The notes under the pieces were generated by a model, which saw only the letters and a list, made by a program, of their open reading frames with translations, ran no database searches and had not been told where the DNA came from. From the NCBI GenBank assembly GCA_903813345.2, contig CAIIXF020000003.1, positions 3,374,109-3,438,108 of the forward strand: DNA of 64,000 nt, given 5' to 3'. Position numbers and translations under genes: made by a program. The stretch comes from Owenia fusiformis (taxonomy: Eukaryota > Annelida > Polychaeta > Sabellida > Oweniidae). This document shows positions 20,822 to 32,988 of the stretch, one piece after another (within the stretch, counting starts at the first letter, position 1; each line of letters starts with the position of its first letter).

Positions 20822-23800
20822 TTGAAAATGAGTTTTGAGGTTGAGACATTTTTAGGATCGCCCTCTTTGGAGGAATTTGACAGTTTAAAGAAAACTGAAC
20901 TTCTGGCACTAGCAAAACATGTTGGTTTGGCAGTAAAAACTTCATACCGAAAAGGTGCAATAAAAAATATTCTGGTGCCATATTTGGTGGCGGAAGAAAT
21001 ATTACCAGAAGAAGCATTAAAGCTTACTGTAGAGCCAACCCAGCATGTTGATCCTACTGAATTTCAACAGCAATTACAAATGAGAGAGCTTGAACTCAAA
21101 TTACAAAATGAAATGAGAGAAAAAGAATTAGAATTGCAAAATGAAAAGGAAATAAGATTAAGAGAACAAGAAACAAGATTAAGAGAACAAGAAATTCAAA
21201 AAGAAAAAGAAGTTGAATTAAAACGTCTTGAGATAGAAGCTCAATCCAAAACTGAGGAACATGCTACTATGCATCAACATTTTGAAAATAGGTTTGACGC
21301 TTCAAAATTTCTCAAATTTGTTCCTAAATTTCAAGAGAAAAATGTTGATAAATACTTTACACATTTTGAAAAGGTTGCTCAGAGCCTAGACTGGCCAAAA
21401 TCTGCATGGCCAGTTATGCTCCAGAGTGTATTCATTGGTAAAGCAAGTGAAATATTTGCCTCTCTCTCAGGAGAAGTATGCTCTGATTATGACCTAGTTA
21501 AAAATGCAATTCTTAAAGCTTATGAACTAGTACCAGAAGCTTACAGACAAAAATTTAGAAATGCCCACAAACAGAGTGACCAAACCCATGTTGAGTTTGC
21601 TAGAGAGCAAGAGCAGCTTTTTGACAGGTGGCTTGTCTCTAAAGATGTATCTGAAGAGTTTAAAAAGCTCAGAGAGCTTATGCTAATAGAACAATTTAAA
21701 AACTGTGTTCAGTATCACATTAGAACTTACTTAGATGAACACAAGGTAGAAACTTTAAGTCAAGCTGCCACCCTGTCTGATGATTATGCTCTTACTCATA
21801 AGGGTAGTTTTATCAAAGGTAATCCTAACTCAAACTTTAGAGGTTATCAGGGTAACAAACCTTCATATGACTCTAAATCAAATCAGTCCTCATCATCAAA
21901 TACATCAAACAAAGCAAAAGACCAGTCTCATTCAACACCGAGTTCTAGCTCAAAATCAGATCAATCAAATTCTTCAGGTCCAAAATCAAACGTCACCTGT
22001 AATTATTGTAAAAAGCCTGGTCATCTTATTTCTGAATGCTATAGGATTAAGAATAGAAGAGAGATGTCTGGTTCTGCTCATTCAAATGCTTGTGCTACAG
22101 TTCCCATTTCAAGAAAGCCCATTGTTTGGGATTCATATACTCATACTGAGAAATCTACTCATAGTGATATTATGGAGGATTATAAGCCTTTCATGTCGGA
22201 AGGATCTGTGTCACTGTCAAGTGATGATACCAATTCAAAGCCAGTTAAGATTCTTAGAGACACGGGTGCATCTCAGACCTTGTTGTTAGAAGGTGTCCTT
22301 CCTTTATCTGAGGAGTCATTCACAGGTACCCATATTTTGATGCAAGGCATTGAATTAGGTTTTACTAAAGTTCCCCTCCATCATATTCATATCACATCAG
22401 AGTTAGTCAAAGGGCCAGTTATTGTTGGTGTTAGGCCACAACTTCCTGTTGAAGGAGTCGCATTGCTTTTAGGCAATGATTTAGCTGGGGGTAAGGTATC
22501 ATTAGACCCCATTGTTTCTGATCAGCCTTGTTCTATTGAGGATTCTGTCCAAGAGGACTCTGATATATATCCTGCTTGTGCTGTTACTAGGGCTATGGCT
22601 AAAAGGTTAGCTGATAGCGGGGATTCGTCTGTGGGAGATGACTTTGATAGTGGGTTTTTAAGCTCCTTGTTTGATGATGAATGTCACTCGCCACTTGTTA
22701 AAGATGGTCCTTATCCTATTTTAAAGGCAAATTCTTCATTGAAACAGCCTTCTGTTCGAGCCAAGCAGTCATCTATTGAGGCAAATTCTTCATTGAAAAA
22801 GCCTTTTGCCAGGGGTGATTCACCTTCTGAGCAGGATCACTATTTTAATGCGGTTTCGCCCGCTCTTGCTAGTTCTGATGAAGTTTCATCTTCTTCTGCT
22901 AGTGTTCATGAGGTTTCATCCCCTCCTTGTTCTGAGGTTACATCCTCTTCTAGTTCTGAGGTTTCGTCCTCTATTTCTGATAGTGATTCTTTGAAAAATG
23001 ATCCTCATTCTAAACACATGTTAATTTATGAACAAGAGCATGATCCATCACTCATTGATCTTCATAAAAGATCTCTTACTATTGATGAAGCTGACAAGGT
23101 CCCTGTTTGTTTCTACAAAAAGGATGGCATATTAATGCGAAAGTGGAGACCTCCTGAAGCTTCCCCTGAAGACGATTGGGCAATTGTGCATCAAATTGTT
23201 GTCCCAAAATCATATCATAAGGAAATCTTGAGTCTAGCTCATGATTCTCCCATGGCAGGTCATTTAGGAGTAACTAAAACATACCATAAAATACTCAATC
23301 ATTTCTATTGGCCCAAATTAAAACAAGATGTCCAAGGTTATTGTAGGTCTTGCCACACATGTTAAATGGTAGGGAAACCTAACCAGAAAATTCCAATTGC
23401 TCCTTTACACCCTATACCTGCATTTGATGAACCATTCAGTAAGGTTCTTATTGACTGTGTTGGTCCTTTACCAAAAACAAAATCTGACAATCAATATCTG
23501 CTCATTATTCTGTCCATGGCCACACAGTTTCCAGAAATAAAATCACTCCTTATGCTTAGAAATAGCAAAACCAAGTATATTGTGAAATCACAAATCAACA
23601 ATTTCACATTAGTTGAGATACCAAAGGAGCTCATATCTGACTTACAATCTAACTCAGTGCTGAATGATTTCATTTGCATTGATAAAACTACCCCTGTGAG
23701 GTGTAGAGAGCTACACATGATGAAAAAGTATGTTGAGCGTGATAAAATTTCTTTACTCAACATGAGCTTGTTCTCTTGGCTCATAGGCCAAACTTGTATG

Positions 23801-23854
23801 TCAATGACAACTATACATGTATGTTATTCAAGAGTCAGATATTGTAAATTATAA
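20822..23854 (+). pseudogene. gag-protease-integrase reading frame of the LTR element, broken
   Basis: An 847-codon frame runs 20822-23365. After the single TAA at 23363-23365 the same frame stays open to 23854. Order by residue: about 80-150, highly charged coiled coil; about 150-310, capsid-like gag; about 393-406, CCHC knuckle CNYCKKPGHLISEC; about 477-490, aspartic protease motif DTGASQTLL; about 540-740, acidic, Ser-rich spacer; about 800-847, integrase zinc-binding HHCC module. Past the stop comes the start of the integrase core (DCVGPLPK), which then loses similarity. No YxDD reverse transcriptase or RNase H is seen anywhere. Protease followed directly by integrase may reflect an order with integrase before RT, with RT then lost, or an internal deletion. 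Confidence 0.85.
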
Positions 23855-24426
23855 TGATTAACTCATGAAGATTATATATATGGTAGGCAAATTAGAGATT
23901 TGTGATAACTGTCACTTTATTTTAACAATATATAAAAACATTTGCCTAAATAGTGAAATTGATTTTATATGAACTATAAGATTGCATCTAGATTATGTGA
24001 GCATTATAGGTGATCATTAAATAGTGTCACAAGATTACTTGATAACATCAGAGTGTACAATTAGAAATACTTACATAAGATCATGTGATAATTTAAAACA
24101 TTGTACTAGTTTAGTGTTTGTCAGACTCAAAATGTATGCTATTGTACATGTTATATGATCTATTGCATGTATTGTATTTATGACTTAATGCATAACTTAT
24201 GTAGATACTATTGTAGTATATGATTACAAGAACATTATATGTTATTAGATTGTACTCACACTGTAACGATAGAAAGTATTAAATACTTGTAAACATACTG
24301 CATATAAAAAAAAGAATATTGTAAACAAATATCATGTAAGTCTCAACTTCACTTTTAGAAATTGTAACGCTCGCTACTCAAGATATTATTGTAAAAGTTT
24401 TTCATTGCATTCAAAACTTTTCTTTT

Positions 24427-24437
24427 AAGGAGGGAGG
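24427..24437 (+). promoter_or_regulatory. Polypurine tract
   Basis: AAGGAGGGAGG ends exactly at the first base of the 3' LTR, as required for priming plus-strand DNA synthesis. Confidence 0.85.
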
Positions 24438-25288
24438 TGTTACAGTAGTGAGCTACATGTATATTATATTCTACTATATTCACCTATAGTTTAATTTGTA
24501 ATCTATGCTTGCTGTATATGTTGAGCTATTCTTCATTAGAGATCTTAGGTCAAGGTCACAATGACATTATACACTGTATCTTGTAAACAAAACTGAACTG
24601 AATGACTCATTAACCCTTGACCATCCAGATAGTTCTAGAAATTATAACCATTCATTAAAATTTAATCATGTCACTAAAGATGTCCAATCAAGATGTAGTT
24701 CCGGAAGATTCATTTCTGGATAATTCTTTCACATTATAAAAAGAACAGCACAGTGACTCTCATTAGCAGATAATTAAATCATCATAACTGGACATCTCAA
24801 AGGAACTAAATAAAGCAGAATTTCAAAGTTGATCAAAGGACATCTTCTTAACAGAAAATAACAGACACATACTGTGGGAACATTTATAACACTACAAACA
24901 CACAACCTGAGGACTTTATATGGACATATATTACAACACACACTATATACGGATTATCATATACATTCGTGGATTATCATAATTATTTGTGGATTATCAT
25001 CAAACATTATTGGATACGAACATTATAGGATTACGACAAACATTATTGGATTATTACAAACATTGGAGAACTATTAACGATTATTGAAACCTTCGTGATC
25101 TGGAACATTCTCAAGGATCGTCAACGACATTTATCGACATCAAGAATAAGCCGTATCATTGATTGAACATCACTTAAGTATTAAACCTCCTTTATATTAT
25201 TGTTATATTATTTAGTTTTCAAAACATAAATATATTGTTATCATATTTTAATTGCTGTTTTTACTTTCTGTTATTTTCGAACGTAACA
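24438..25288 (+). repeat. 3' LTR
   Basis: 851 bp, same boundaries and length as the 5' LTR, preceded by the polypurine tract and followed by TATG. Confidence 0.92.
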
Positions 25289-25499
25289 TATGTGAGATAT
25301 TATATCAGCAATAACAACAGGACATCATTGATTGTCTGGGGGAGAAACCTATGGCATAATGCATCTTTAACTGTTATATCTTAAAATATGATATTGTTGG
25401 TCTAATAAGGGCAGGTTTGAATTAAAAATGAGTGTTATGTGTATTGGGAGGGGGTCTTGTTACTTGGGTAGATTTCAGGCAGATTACCCATCAATACTA

Positions 25500-27442
25500 T
25501 TTTGCCTCTTGATTTTGAATCTTTGATAGATACCCAGCAGAGTGAAGAAACAGGGTCGCCTATATTCAAATTCTGGTACATGGTACTCCAATTACAAGTT
25601 CTGGGTCTAACAAATGTTAGAGCTGTGAGACTTGGGGACTTCAAGCTCTACAAAGAAACTATCATGGAAATCATACCATGGTTTGTCTTCCTGGATCATA
25701 CCAATTATGCCCGCTAGGTATCTGTCCATGTAAGTGATATGGTTCAGTTCAAAGAAATCCACCCTGAAGTTCAACAATGGTTTCATGAAGGGGCATTTCA
25801 CTGTCAGCAAGTCAATAGACCAAGCCCATGAGCAAAATAATAGTGTGATCAAAAGTGAGGGTGGAGCTGTGGGGTTGTTCGACAATCCAACCGCATTACA
25901 GAAGTGGATGGTCGATGGTCCAGAGATTGCAAGAATGTTAACTGAGTTTTAGGATGAGATGAAGAATAATGATGGTCCTTGCAAACCATGAGCACAGTGT
26001 TAGTTATCAAACCAGTTTCAACAAATATGTCAATTCCCTTACTTAGGTTATCAATGATTTAGGATACCCCTTTGTTGCAACATCGAAGGATCTTTGGACA
26101 CTTGATACTTAAGATGTAATGTCAAGCAGTGCAGTTGACACATTGAACACAATTGAGAAAAGGGGGAAAAGTCAATGTGAATTATATATAAAGGAGAGAA
26201 TTATTGACCCTATCAAGAGAAACAATTTCAAGATCTTCAAACAAATCTAAGTCAAGTTCAAAGCTAGCAAGCTTGAAAAATGACACTGCCCTATTTTCAC
26301 AACTATACATAGCGTGCCAGAATAGAGACGGCAACTTAGATGAACTTTTCCGACATGAGAACCAGGCATTCCCTCCATCCCTTTCACAAGATGGCACAAT
26401 CAAGACTGGACTCAAAGCAAATATCTTAAAACCAGTGGAAGACCTTGTTCCAAATAGAGAGATCAGCCCTGTTTCTTGATGGTGCCGTAATAGTCCACCT
26501 GCTGAAAACTCAAGAAGCAAGAACCTTCCTACAATATTCAAATGACATATTTAATAAGTATACTGTCAAATAGTTTATCCAGAAAACAAATTGCCAGGAA
26601 ATTGGCCAAAATTTCTACACTCGGATGACAAGAAAAGTGATCTCTTACCTTCCTTGCATCAAATGTCTCAGTCATTCCAGTACCAGAGAATAAAATCCTG
26701 ATTACAACAATAAGGAATTCTGCAGAGGCATGTCCTAAGCAGCATGTTTCTGAGATTTCACCATCATCCCATGAAGAGGCAGATTCTCGAATCTTTCTGC
26801 ACATATATGATGCAATGAAAAAAGGCTTCACAAAAATGACGATTAGACCAGTTGATTCAGACATTGTTGCTCTGGCAGTTAGTACAACTTAACATTCAAA
26901 TCTGGCTCACCTTTGGCAAGTGAAAGTCCTATAGATACCTTCCAGCCCACGAAATTGCCCATGAAATGACTCCTCAGAAAGCCATGTGTTTCCCAATATT
27001 CCATGCTATGACTGGGTGTGACACCACATCAGGCTTTAATGGAAAGTCTAAGACATCAGCCTGGAACCAATGGAGTACCTACCCTGAATTGACTACAGTA
27101 TTAACAGAAATCTCAATACGACCCAATACCCTGATTGATGCCTATTTTAGAGCAGTTCATTATTCTGGTCTCCAACTTAAAACGAGCAATGAAACATCAA
27201 TCAATGCTGCGTGGAAGGAGATGTTCACAAAGAGGACTTCAATAATATCACACATTCGTCCAACATCAGATGCCCTTTTACAGCATATGAAGAGAGTCAT
27301 ATACCAAGCTGTATTTATTTGGGGGCAACCACTTACAGCAAATCCTCAAGTTCCTTCCCCAGCTGAGTGGGGCTGGATATTTGAAGACACCAAATGGATA
27401 CCAAGGTGGACAACCTTACCCCAAGCATCAGACGCTTGCTAG
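25500..27442 (+). pseudogene. Degenerate member of a multicopy invertebrate family (HEEAD / DTD / TGCDT motifs)
   Basis: Pieces of one protein can be followed in order across all three plus frames: 25595-25740 (FKLYKETI.EIIP), 25790-25950 (QAHEQNN, then GGAVGLFDNP), 26010-26480, 26590-26890 (SHEEADSRIF, then VDSDIVALAV) and a clean 158-codon frame at 26966-27442 (PIFHAMTGCDTTSGF). I know this arrangement from large, uncharacterised protein families expanded in cnidarians and molluscs. The D-x-D and TGCD motifs suggest a PIN/FEN-like nuclease fold, but that is inference. Stops and frameshifts make it a pseudogene, unless the last frame is kept as an exon. Confidence 0.65.
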
Positions 27443-28480
27443 GCTCTCATAAAGTGTAGCTGCAAAAACCAATGCATATCAACATGATGCAAGAGCCTGA
27501 AAGGAAATCTTGTTTGTACAGCATTATGTGTGTGTGATGGCAATTGTTCTTCATAAGGACACTGCAACATACCAAAAAGTAACTATGATACTGATAGACA
27601 CTAGTATAAGTTCTTCTATTGATAAGATTAATAAAACTATGATTTAAAAATGTGTGCAAAGTGAAACTAAAGGAACTATGAAACAGATATAGATAGTTGA
27701 TACATGGAGTCTAACTGCACTCAGAAGCCAAAAGAAACCACAAGTCAAGCCGTATCGACCATTTTTTCTGTATATCTAAAAGATGGGTGTGACTCAAAAC
27801 AAGCCTTTAACAGTGAAAAAGGTGAACAATAAAAGTCATGTGAAGCATTAGATATTGATGTAAGTTTACAATCATATATCACTTCTTTGATTTACTCCTG
27901 CTACTGTGATATGGTGCAAAATATTCAATACAAGAAAAGTGGGCGTCGCCCATCACCACCCTTTAACATAGCAATCAAAAATCAATGGTATTCCATTTTT
28001 ACTTCAACATTAACTTCTTAACATGATAAGGTAATATTAAATTTGAAGTATGAGCATAATTTAGTAAAAAAAATTGTGTCAAAATTTTTTTAGCCCCCCC
28101 CCCCCTCCGTGACCATGGGGGGGGTAAGAATTGTAAAATTAGGGTAGTTCCTATGAAGCGATTTTTTGGCACAGTTGCTTTATTTAAAGAGTAGCAATCA
28201 GTGATCATTTGAGGAAAGTTTCACGATTTGTTCCGCAAACGGCGATTACTTTACACTATTTATCCCGCTAATACTGAAAAAATACTTTGAGACATTAAAA
28301 CTCTATAGATAAAAATGGGCTAACGATTCTTGAACGGCGCCCGAAAATGGCCGAGGATGGCCTAAGATTTAACCCTAACCCTTCAAGGAATTTGATTGGT
28401 TCTTTGAAGCATCTTCGGCCATCTTCGGCCTTCTTCGTGATATAAACGTCTTCGGCTTCGGTATATTGGTATTTTCGGAA
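27443..28480. other. Intergenic, no gene recognised
   Basis: It contains a C-run/G-run inverted pair at 28094-28125 and, at about 28340-28470, GGCC/TTCGGCC-rich short repeats (ATCTTCGGCC, CTTCGGC) just beyond the 3' end of the collagen-like gene. No exon seen. Confidence 0.4.
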
Positions 28481-31400
28481 TCAAAATGAGGTCAGTGGTT
28501 TACAATCTACTTGTGATGTAATAGGCGCCATAAGCGCATGCTCTACATAATCCTGAAGTCTGTCCACTTGCGATCTCTGTTTCCGTTTCTGTCTACAGTA
28601 ATAGGTTGTAAATATAGCCATTGCTGCCATGGTAACCAGTAAACAGGATGCAAGTCCAATATTTTGGGTTGTCAGTCTCTTTTCTAATTTTGAATGTAGC
28701 GTTTGCTCATCCGTCTCAACTAAAAAAGTAGAAAACACACATGGAAGCGAGTAGTAAATACCCGAAAGTTTACTAACATATGCAGCTACACATACTTCCC
28801 AAGTTATGCAACCGTTAAGGAACAAAATTAAGATTTAAATACTTGGTGTGTTTTCCTATGAAAACTTCCGTGTGCCAAACTTATGAAGGGAAGTGTATAT
28901 CGTGTAAGAATTTAGCTCCTTTTCTATAATATTTCGAAACATACTCGTCTTTCGTCTCTATCCCTTCTATGTGACACTGAAAAATAATTAGAGGAAATCA
29001 AAATAACTGACCTGTTCCGACTATAGCCGCTGCTATGGCAACGTTGTCGGCAGAATCTCCTTTAACACCTTTCATTCCTGGACTACCAGGGAGACCTCTC
29101 TTGCCAGGACTCCCTGCGATGCCAGGAGAGCCCCATGGTCCAGCTGGGCCAACGGGTCCAACAGGCCCTGTATCTCCCGGGGCACCTTTCTCGCCAGCGG
29201 GGCCAGGGGGTGGGGAAGAACCTAGAGGTTAAGTAAAGATAAAATTTATACCCAACTCTTAAACGTGAAGTGAAGCCTCAGTCACCTTTGATCTACGGCG
29301 GCCGTAACATCATAACATTGATATAGAAATCGACATCGTGCTGCTTATCCCAACATTTTTTGCTGCATATTTCTCTCAATTTTGGGTAGATACGGCTGCA
29401 GTACAGTTTCAGTAAATCAAATGTGACTGAGGCATTACATTTGAAAATATTTTAGGTTTATTTGGATGAGATAGAACGAGAGGAAAATATATTGTACTAA
29501 AACTGTGACATTTCATTTACAATGCTCTATCCCTTCTAACCCTCGTAAAAATAAGTAGAAGGGGGTCTTAAAAAATATTGAAATTAAACGAGGGACAAAT
29601 GGTAATGATATATTTACCTGGTACACCAGGCGGCCCCTGTGGGCCTATTGGCCCTTGTAGACCAGTTAATCCAATTGGTCCTTCATCTCCACGAGGACCT
29701 TTATCACCGGGAGGACCAGCAGGTCCTTGATCACCTACTTCACCAGGAGGACCCGCTTCACCCGGCAAACCATCGACGCCATTGATACCAGGTATTCCGT
29801 CATCACCGGGAGGACCCTTTTCTCCAATATCACCACGAGGTCCAACAGCACCTATAATATAATGTACATTCAGTTATCTACAACTTTTAAATCTATTCAA
29901 TGATTACTAACCCTACTAACTACTATCACACCAAACAAGTTTTCACTACGTTCTCGAAAACGGGGTTCAACTGTATACGAACGGACTGGACGTACTTAGA
30001 GCCATTTGGGGTCTATTTACAAACTTCATCGAGCGTACTCGAACGGGTAGGTCCTCTAGAACTTAGAACATGCTCAAAATGTTCTCTTGGTCGTCACGTT
30101 CTGCAATTAGAACGAGTGACAACCTACTAACGACGAGCTGGCCGTACTACGAACGGAACCGTCGTACTTCAATCATACTAGGGACGTTTTTATAACGAGT
30201 TGAACTGTCTGAGGACGTATTGAGAACGAGGTAGAACTAATTGTAAACGAGTTAAACTGATTAAGAACGTATTTATGAACGAGTTAGCAAAAATATAGCT
30301 ATCACACCAAGTAAGTTGCCACTACGTTCTAGAAAACGGGGTTCAACTGCTATCACACCAAGCAAGTTGCCACTGCGTTCTTCAAAACTAGTTATAAAAC
30401 TGTGTGCGAACGGAATGAACGTAGCTACAACGTTCTACGGTCTGTTTACGAACTTCATGGACTTTCCCGGACGGGAAGTGTGATTTAGAATTTTGAATCG
30501 ATTCAAAATTCGATGGCGACCATACCGTACTGTAATCAGGTCATGATGACCTTCTAGACTAAGGGACGCGTTATACGACGTTGCACACCGACGCGCTGAA
30601 CGAACTGCGAATGAGATGGACGTATTGGAGACGGTTTATGAACGAAGTAGCTAATTATTTTAGATATATTTCCCGACCACAGCCAGATTGAGCCCGTCTT
30701 ACGACGTTTTCGTAGGACTGGCAACAACGGGTAAGAACTAGTTTGGTGTGATAGGGGGATTAAATGACATACAGACAGACAGATGGCTCAACCACCTTTA
30801 TACTCAACTCGGCAAGTATTTTAATTACTACCAAGGTGAAAACGAATTCCTAGACAATCTTGGTTCTACACGTTAACGTACAAGCTCTCTACTGTACAAC
30901 CCTATCATTTACCGATGATTCCAGGCAGCCCCGGGTCACCCGGGGGTCCCGGTGGACCTGGTGTTCCCGGGCTTCCATCATCTCCAACGTAACCATCTAG
31001 CCCTGGAGGACCTCCTGTACCCTGTGGCCCAGTGGGACCCGCCATACCCTTGTCGCCAGGGGGACCATTGGGTCCTATAGAGCCAGGCTGACCGTCTGGC
31101 CCCGGCGGGCCTGGCTGACCTTGGGGACCCGAAGGACTGGGACCTTGAGTGGTGGTCGTTGGCATCAGTACACCAGCACTTGTACCTGCGTGAAAATGAG
31201 AATGACATATTTCAGCTTTCCAACGGTACGAACTTTGTCTATCGCCATGGTGTAGACTATATCAAAAAGTACTTCCCTGGTCCTTACATTTCATGTTTTG
31301 GTGCAAACATGATCATAAAATCTCAAATGGAACTTGCAAAGTACTGAATTATTGGGACTTTTAAGAAATCATTTACGACGGGCATTTAAAATTTAAACCA

Positions 31401-32988
31401 TATTTCTATGTGATTTCATTTACAACTCACAAAATAGATCCTTTCTAAAGTGAACACAGCATTCTTCGGTTTGTAACTTAAACTTTTTTCCTGCGACGTA
31501 TTTATGCGTGAAGCACTCATTGAAGTGCTTGTTGAAGTCTCCCGCAGCACACATTGGGTCGCTAGCACATATTTCTTTACAAGCTGCGTCGGTATCTACA
31601 TCGGTGTGGAGCACCTCGGCGTCCATAAGGAAAGAATTGTAATATTTACAACCTACAACAAAAATTGACAAAGGCATTAACGTGCAAAATGTCACCACCT
31701 GTCATTTGTTACAGATGCCGAACGCCGACCACAGACCGTCGAGCGACAGACATTGACCACAAAGAAGTTGGAGGCGAAAACAATGTCACCACTAGTTTTA
31801 GTACAGTAGTGACGCAATAAGTGCATTACTGGTAAATAGGTGTTTTATAATATGTTTCACATATGTTTCACCCTTGGTATACGCAGCTAACGAAAATTGA
31901 CCGGTACGGGTCAAAAGCTGGACCGGTACGGGTTAACGGTTTTATTTGAATTTAAAATAGCCATAACTTGCTCAATATTGACTTCCTCGTGTCTAATTTG
32001 AAATATATGATGCCTCCCGATGCTTTTAAGTACCCCAATTTTTTACAGATTTTTAAACGGACCAAAACTCTCTAAAAGCGCATTTATGCTCTTTTCTCTC
32101 GAGAACGCTTTTAAGTACCCCAATTTTTTACAGATTTTTAAACGGACCAAAACTCTGTAAATGCGCATTTATGCTCTTTTCTCTCGAGAACGACTGTCTC
32201 ATTTTCACGATAACTTTTATTTAGTACTTCTAACATATAAGATCTATTTTTCCCCATCAAGGTATGATGTAAATGACATGCTATTTACATCTTGTGAGTT
32301 TCAATGACGCGCGTTTGATTTTATAAAAACTGCCAAACTTTGTGACAAAGAATTTCATCCTGCTTGCAGCGAGAAGACGGACCGGTTCGGGGCAATCTGC
32401 TTGCATCGAGAAGACGGACCGGTTCGGGGCAATAGCTGATGAAATTCTTTGTCACAAAGTTTGGCATTTTTTATAAAATCAAACGCGCGTCATTGAAACT
32501 CACAAGATGTAAATAGCATGACATTTACATCATACCTTGATGGGGAAAAATAGATCTTATATGTTAGAAGTACTAAATAAAAGTTATCGTGAAAATGAGA
32601 CAGTCGTTCTCGAGAGAAAAGAGCATAAATGCGCATTTACACAGTTTTGGTCCGTTTAAAAATCTGTAAAAAATTGGGGTACTTAAAAGCATCGGGAGGC
32701 ATCATATATTTCAAATTAGACACGAGGAAGTCAATATTGAGCAAGTTATGGCTATTTTAAATTCAAATAAAACCGTTAACCCGTACCGGTCCAGCTTTTG
32801 ACCCGTACCGGTCAATTTTCGTTAGCTGCGTATACCAAGGTTGTTTTAGACTATTCCATCAGATAAATTTTTGCACGAGGCTTACCAATGGTAGTTCCAT
32901 AATCGCTTTCTCTCGTTGTCTGGTGGGCAACGCCATACCCTACCACCGCCGATGCTGCCACAAATACATACAGCAACACTGCTTGCAT
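28481..32988 (-). CDS. Type I membrane collagen-like protein with PAN/Apple-like domain (six exons)
   Basis: Minus-strand coding exons: 32988-32886, 31652-31431, 31185-30913, 29851-29618, 29221-29012, 28719-28481. All introns are phase 1 with GT/AG ends, giving 426 aa. Residues 1-20 form a signal peptide ([19 protein letters not shown]). Residues 35-109 form an eight-cysteine module with [16 protein letters not shown]....C, like a PAN/Apple domain. A Thr-rich hinge leads to about 200 residues of Gly-X-Y with one short break (SSPPP) at an exon junction. A linker, a transmembrane helix ([22 protein letters not shown]) and a basic cytoplasmic tail of about 40 residues starting RQKRKQR follow. 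The topology is cell surface, N-terminus out. Most membrane collagens are type II, so this is unusual. Function unknown; a matrix or ligand receptor is plausible. Confidence 0.85.
29923..30754. mobile_element. 832 bp TIR element in a collagen-gene intron
   Basis: The left end CTATCACACCAAACAAGTT and right end AACTAGTTTGGTGTGATAG are inverted repeats. The left terminal motif recurs internally at about 30299 and 30350 with the following AGTTGCCACT.CGTTCT, so the element carries subterminal repeats. No coding capacity and no clear target duplication. Confidence 0.65.
31872..32840. mobile_element. 0.97 kb foldback palindrome in the first collagen-gene intron
   Basis: The two halves are almost exact reverse complements, from CCTTGGTATACGCAGCTAAC at the left to its mirror at the right. 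The centre at about 32360-32440 carries a duplicated ACGGACCGGTTCGGGGCAAT. The left arm has an extra 85 bp tandem copy (GCTTTTAAGTACCCCAATTT at 32022 and 32107), so the arms differ in length. The transcript would form a very long hairpin between the signal-peptide exon and the PAN exon. Confidence 0.85.

Larger units (their letters stand above)
19865..25288 (+). mobile_element. LTR retrotransposon (Ty3/gypsy-like), both LTRs present
   Basis: The element is 5.4 kb with two 851 bp LTRs (19865-20715, 24438-25288) that begin TGTTACAG and end CGTAACA. TATG flanks both ends (19861-19864, 25289-25292). A primer-binding site matching the 3' end of tRNA-Pro (20721-20738) and a purine tract before the 3' LTR (24427-24437) are intact. 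The coding region (20822-23854) has gag, protease and integrase segments but is interrupted, and I find no reverse transcriptase. The LTRs look essentially identical by eye, suggesting a recent insertion that depended on enzymes supplied in trans. Confidence 0.92.
19437..25371. mobile_element. Short TIR repeat split by the LTR retrotransposon
   Basis: TTAAAGAGGCTCTATGCCAT at 19437 and the reverse complement of GTTAAAGATGCATTATGCCAT at 25371 form the ends of a roughly 500 bp non-coding repeat (19437-19864 plus 25293-25371). The LTR element lies between them, with TATG duplicated at the join. Confidence 0.55.

Noticed and set aside
29035-29232. Plus-strand collagen-like frame with [10 protein letters not shown]
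   Set aside because: Antisense shadow of the minus-strand collagen exon 29221-29012. Gly-Pro-rich codons read similarly on the other strand.
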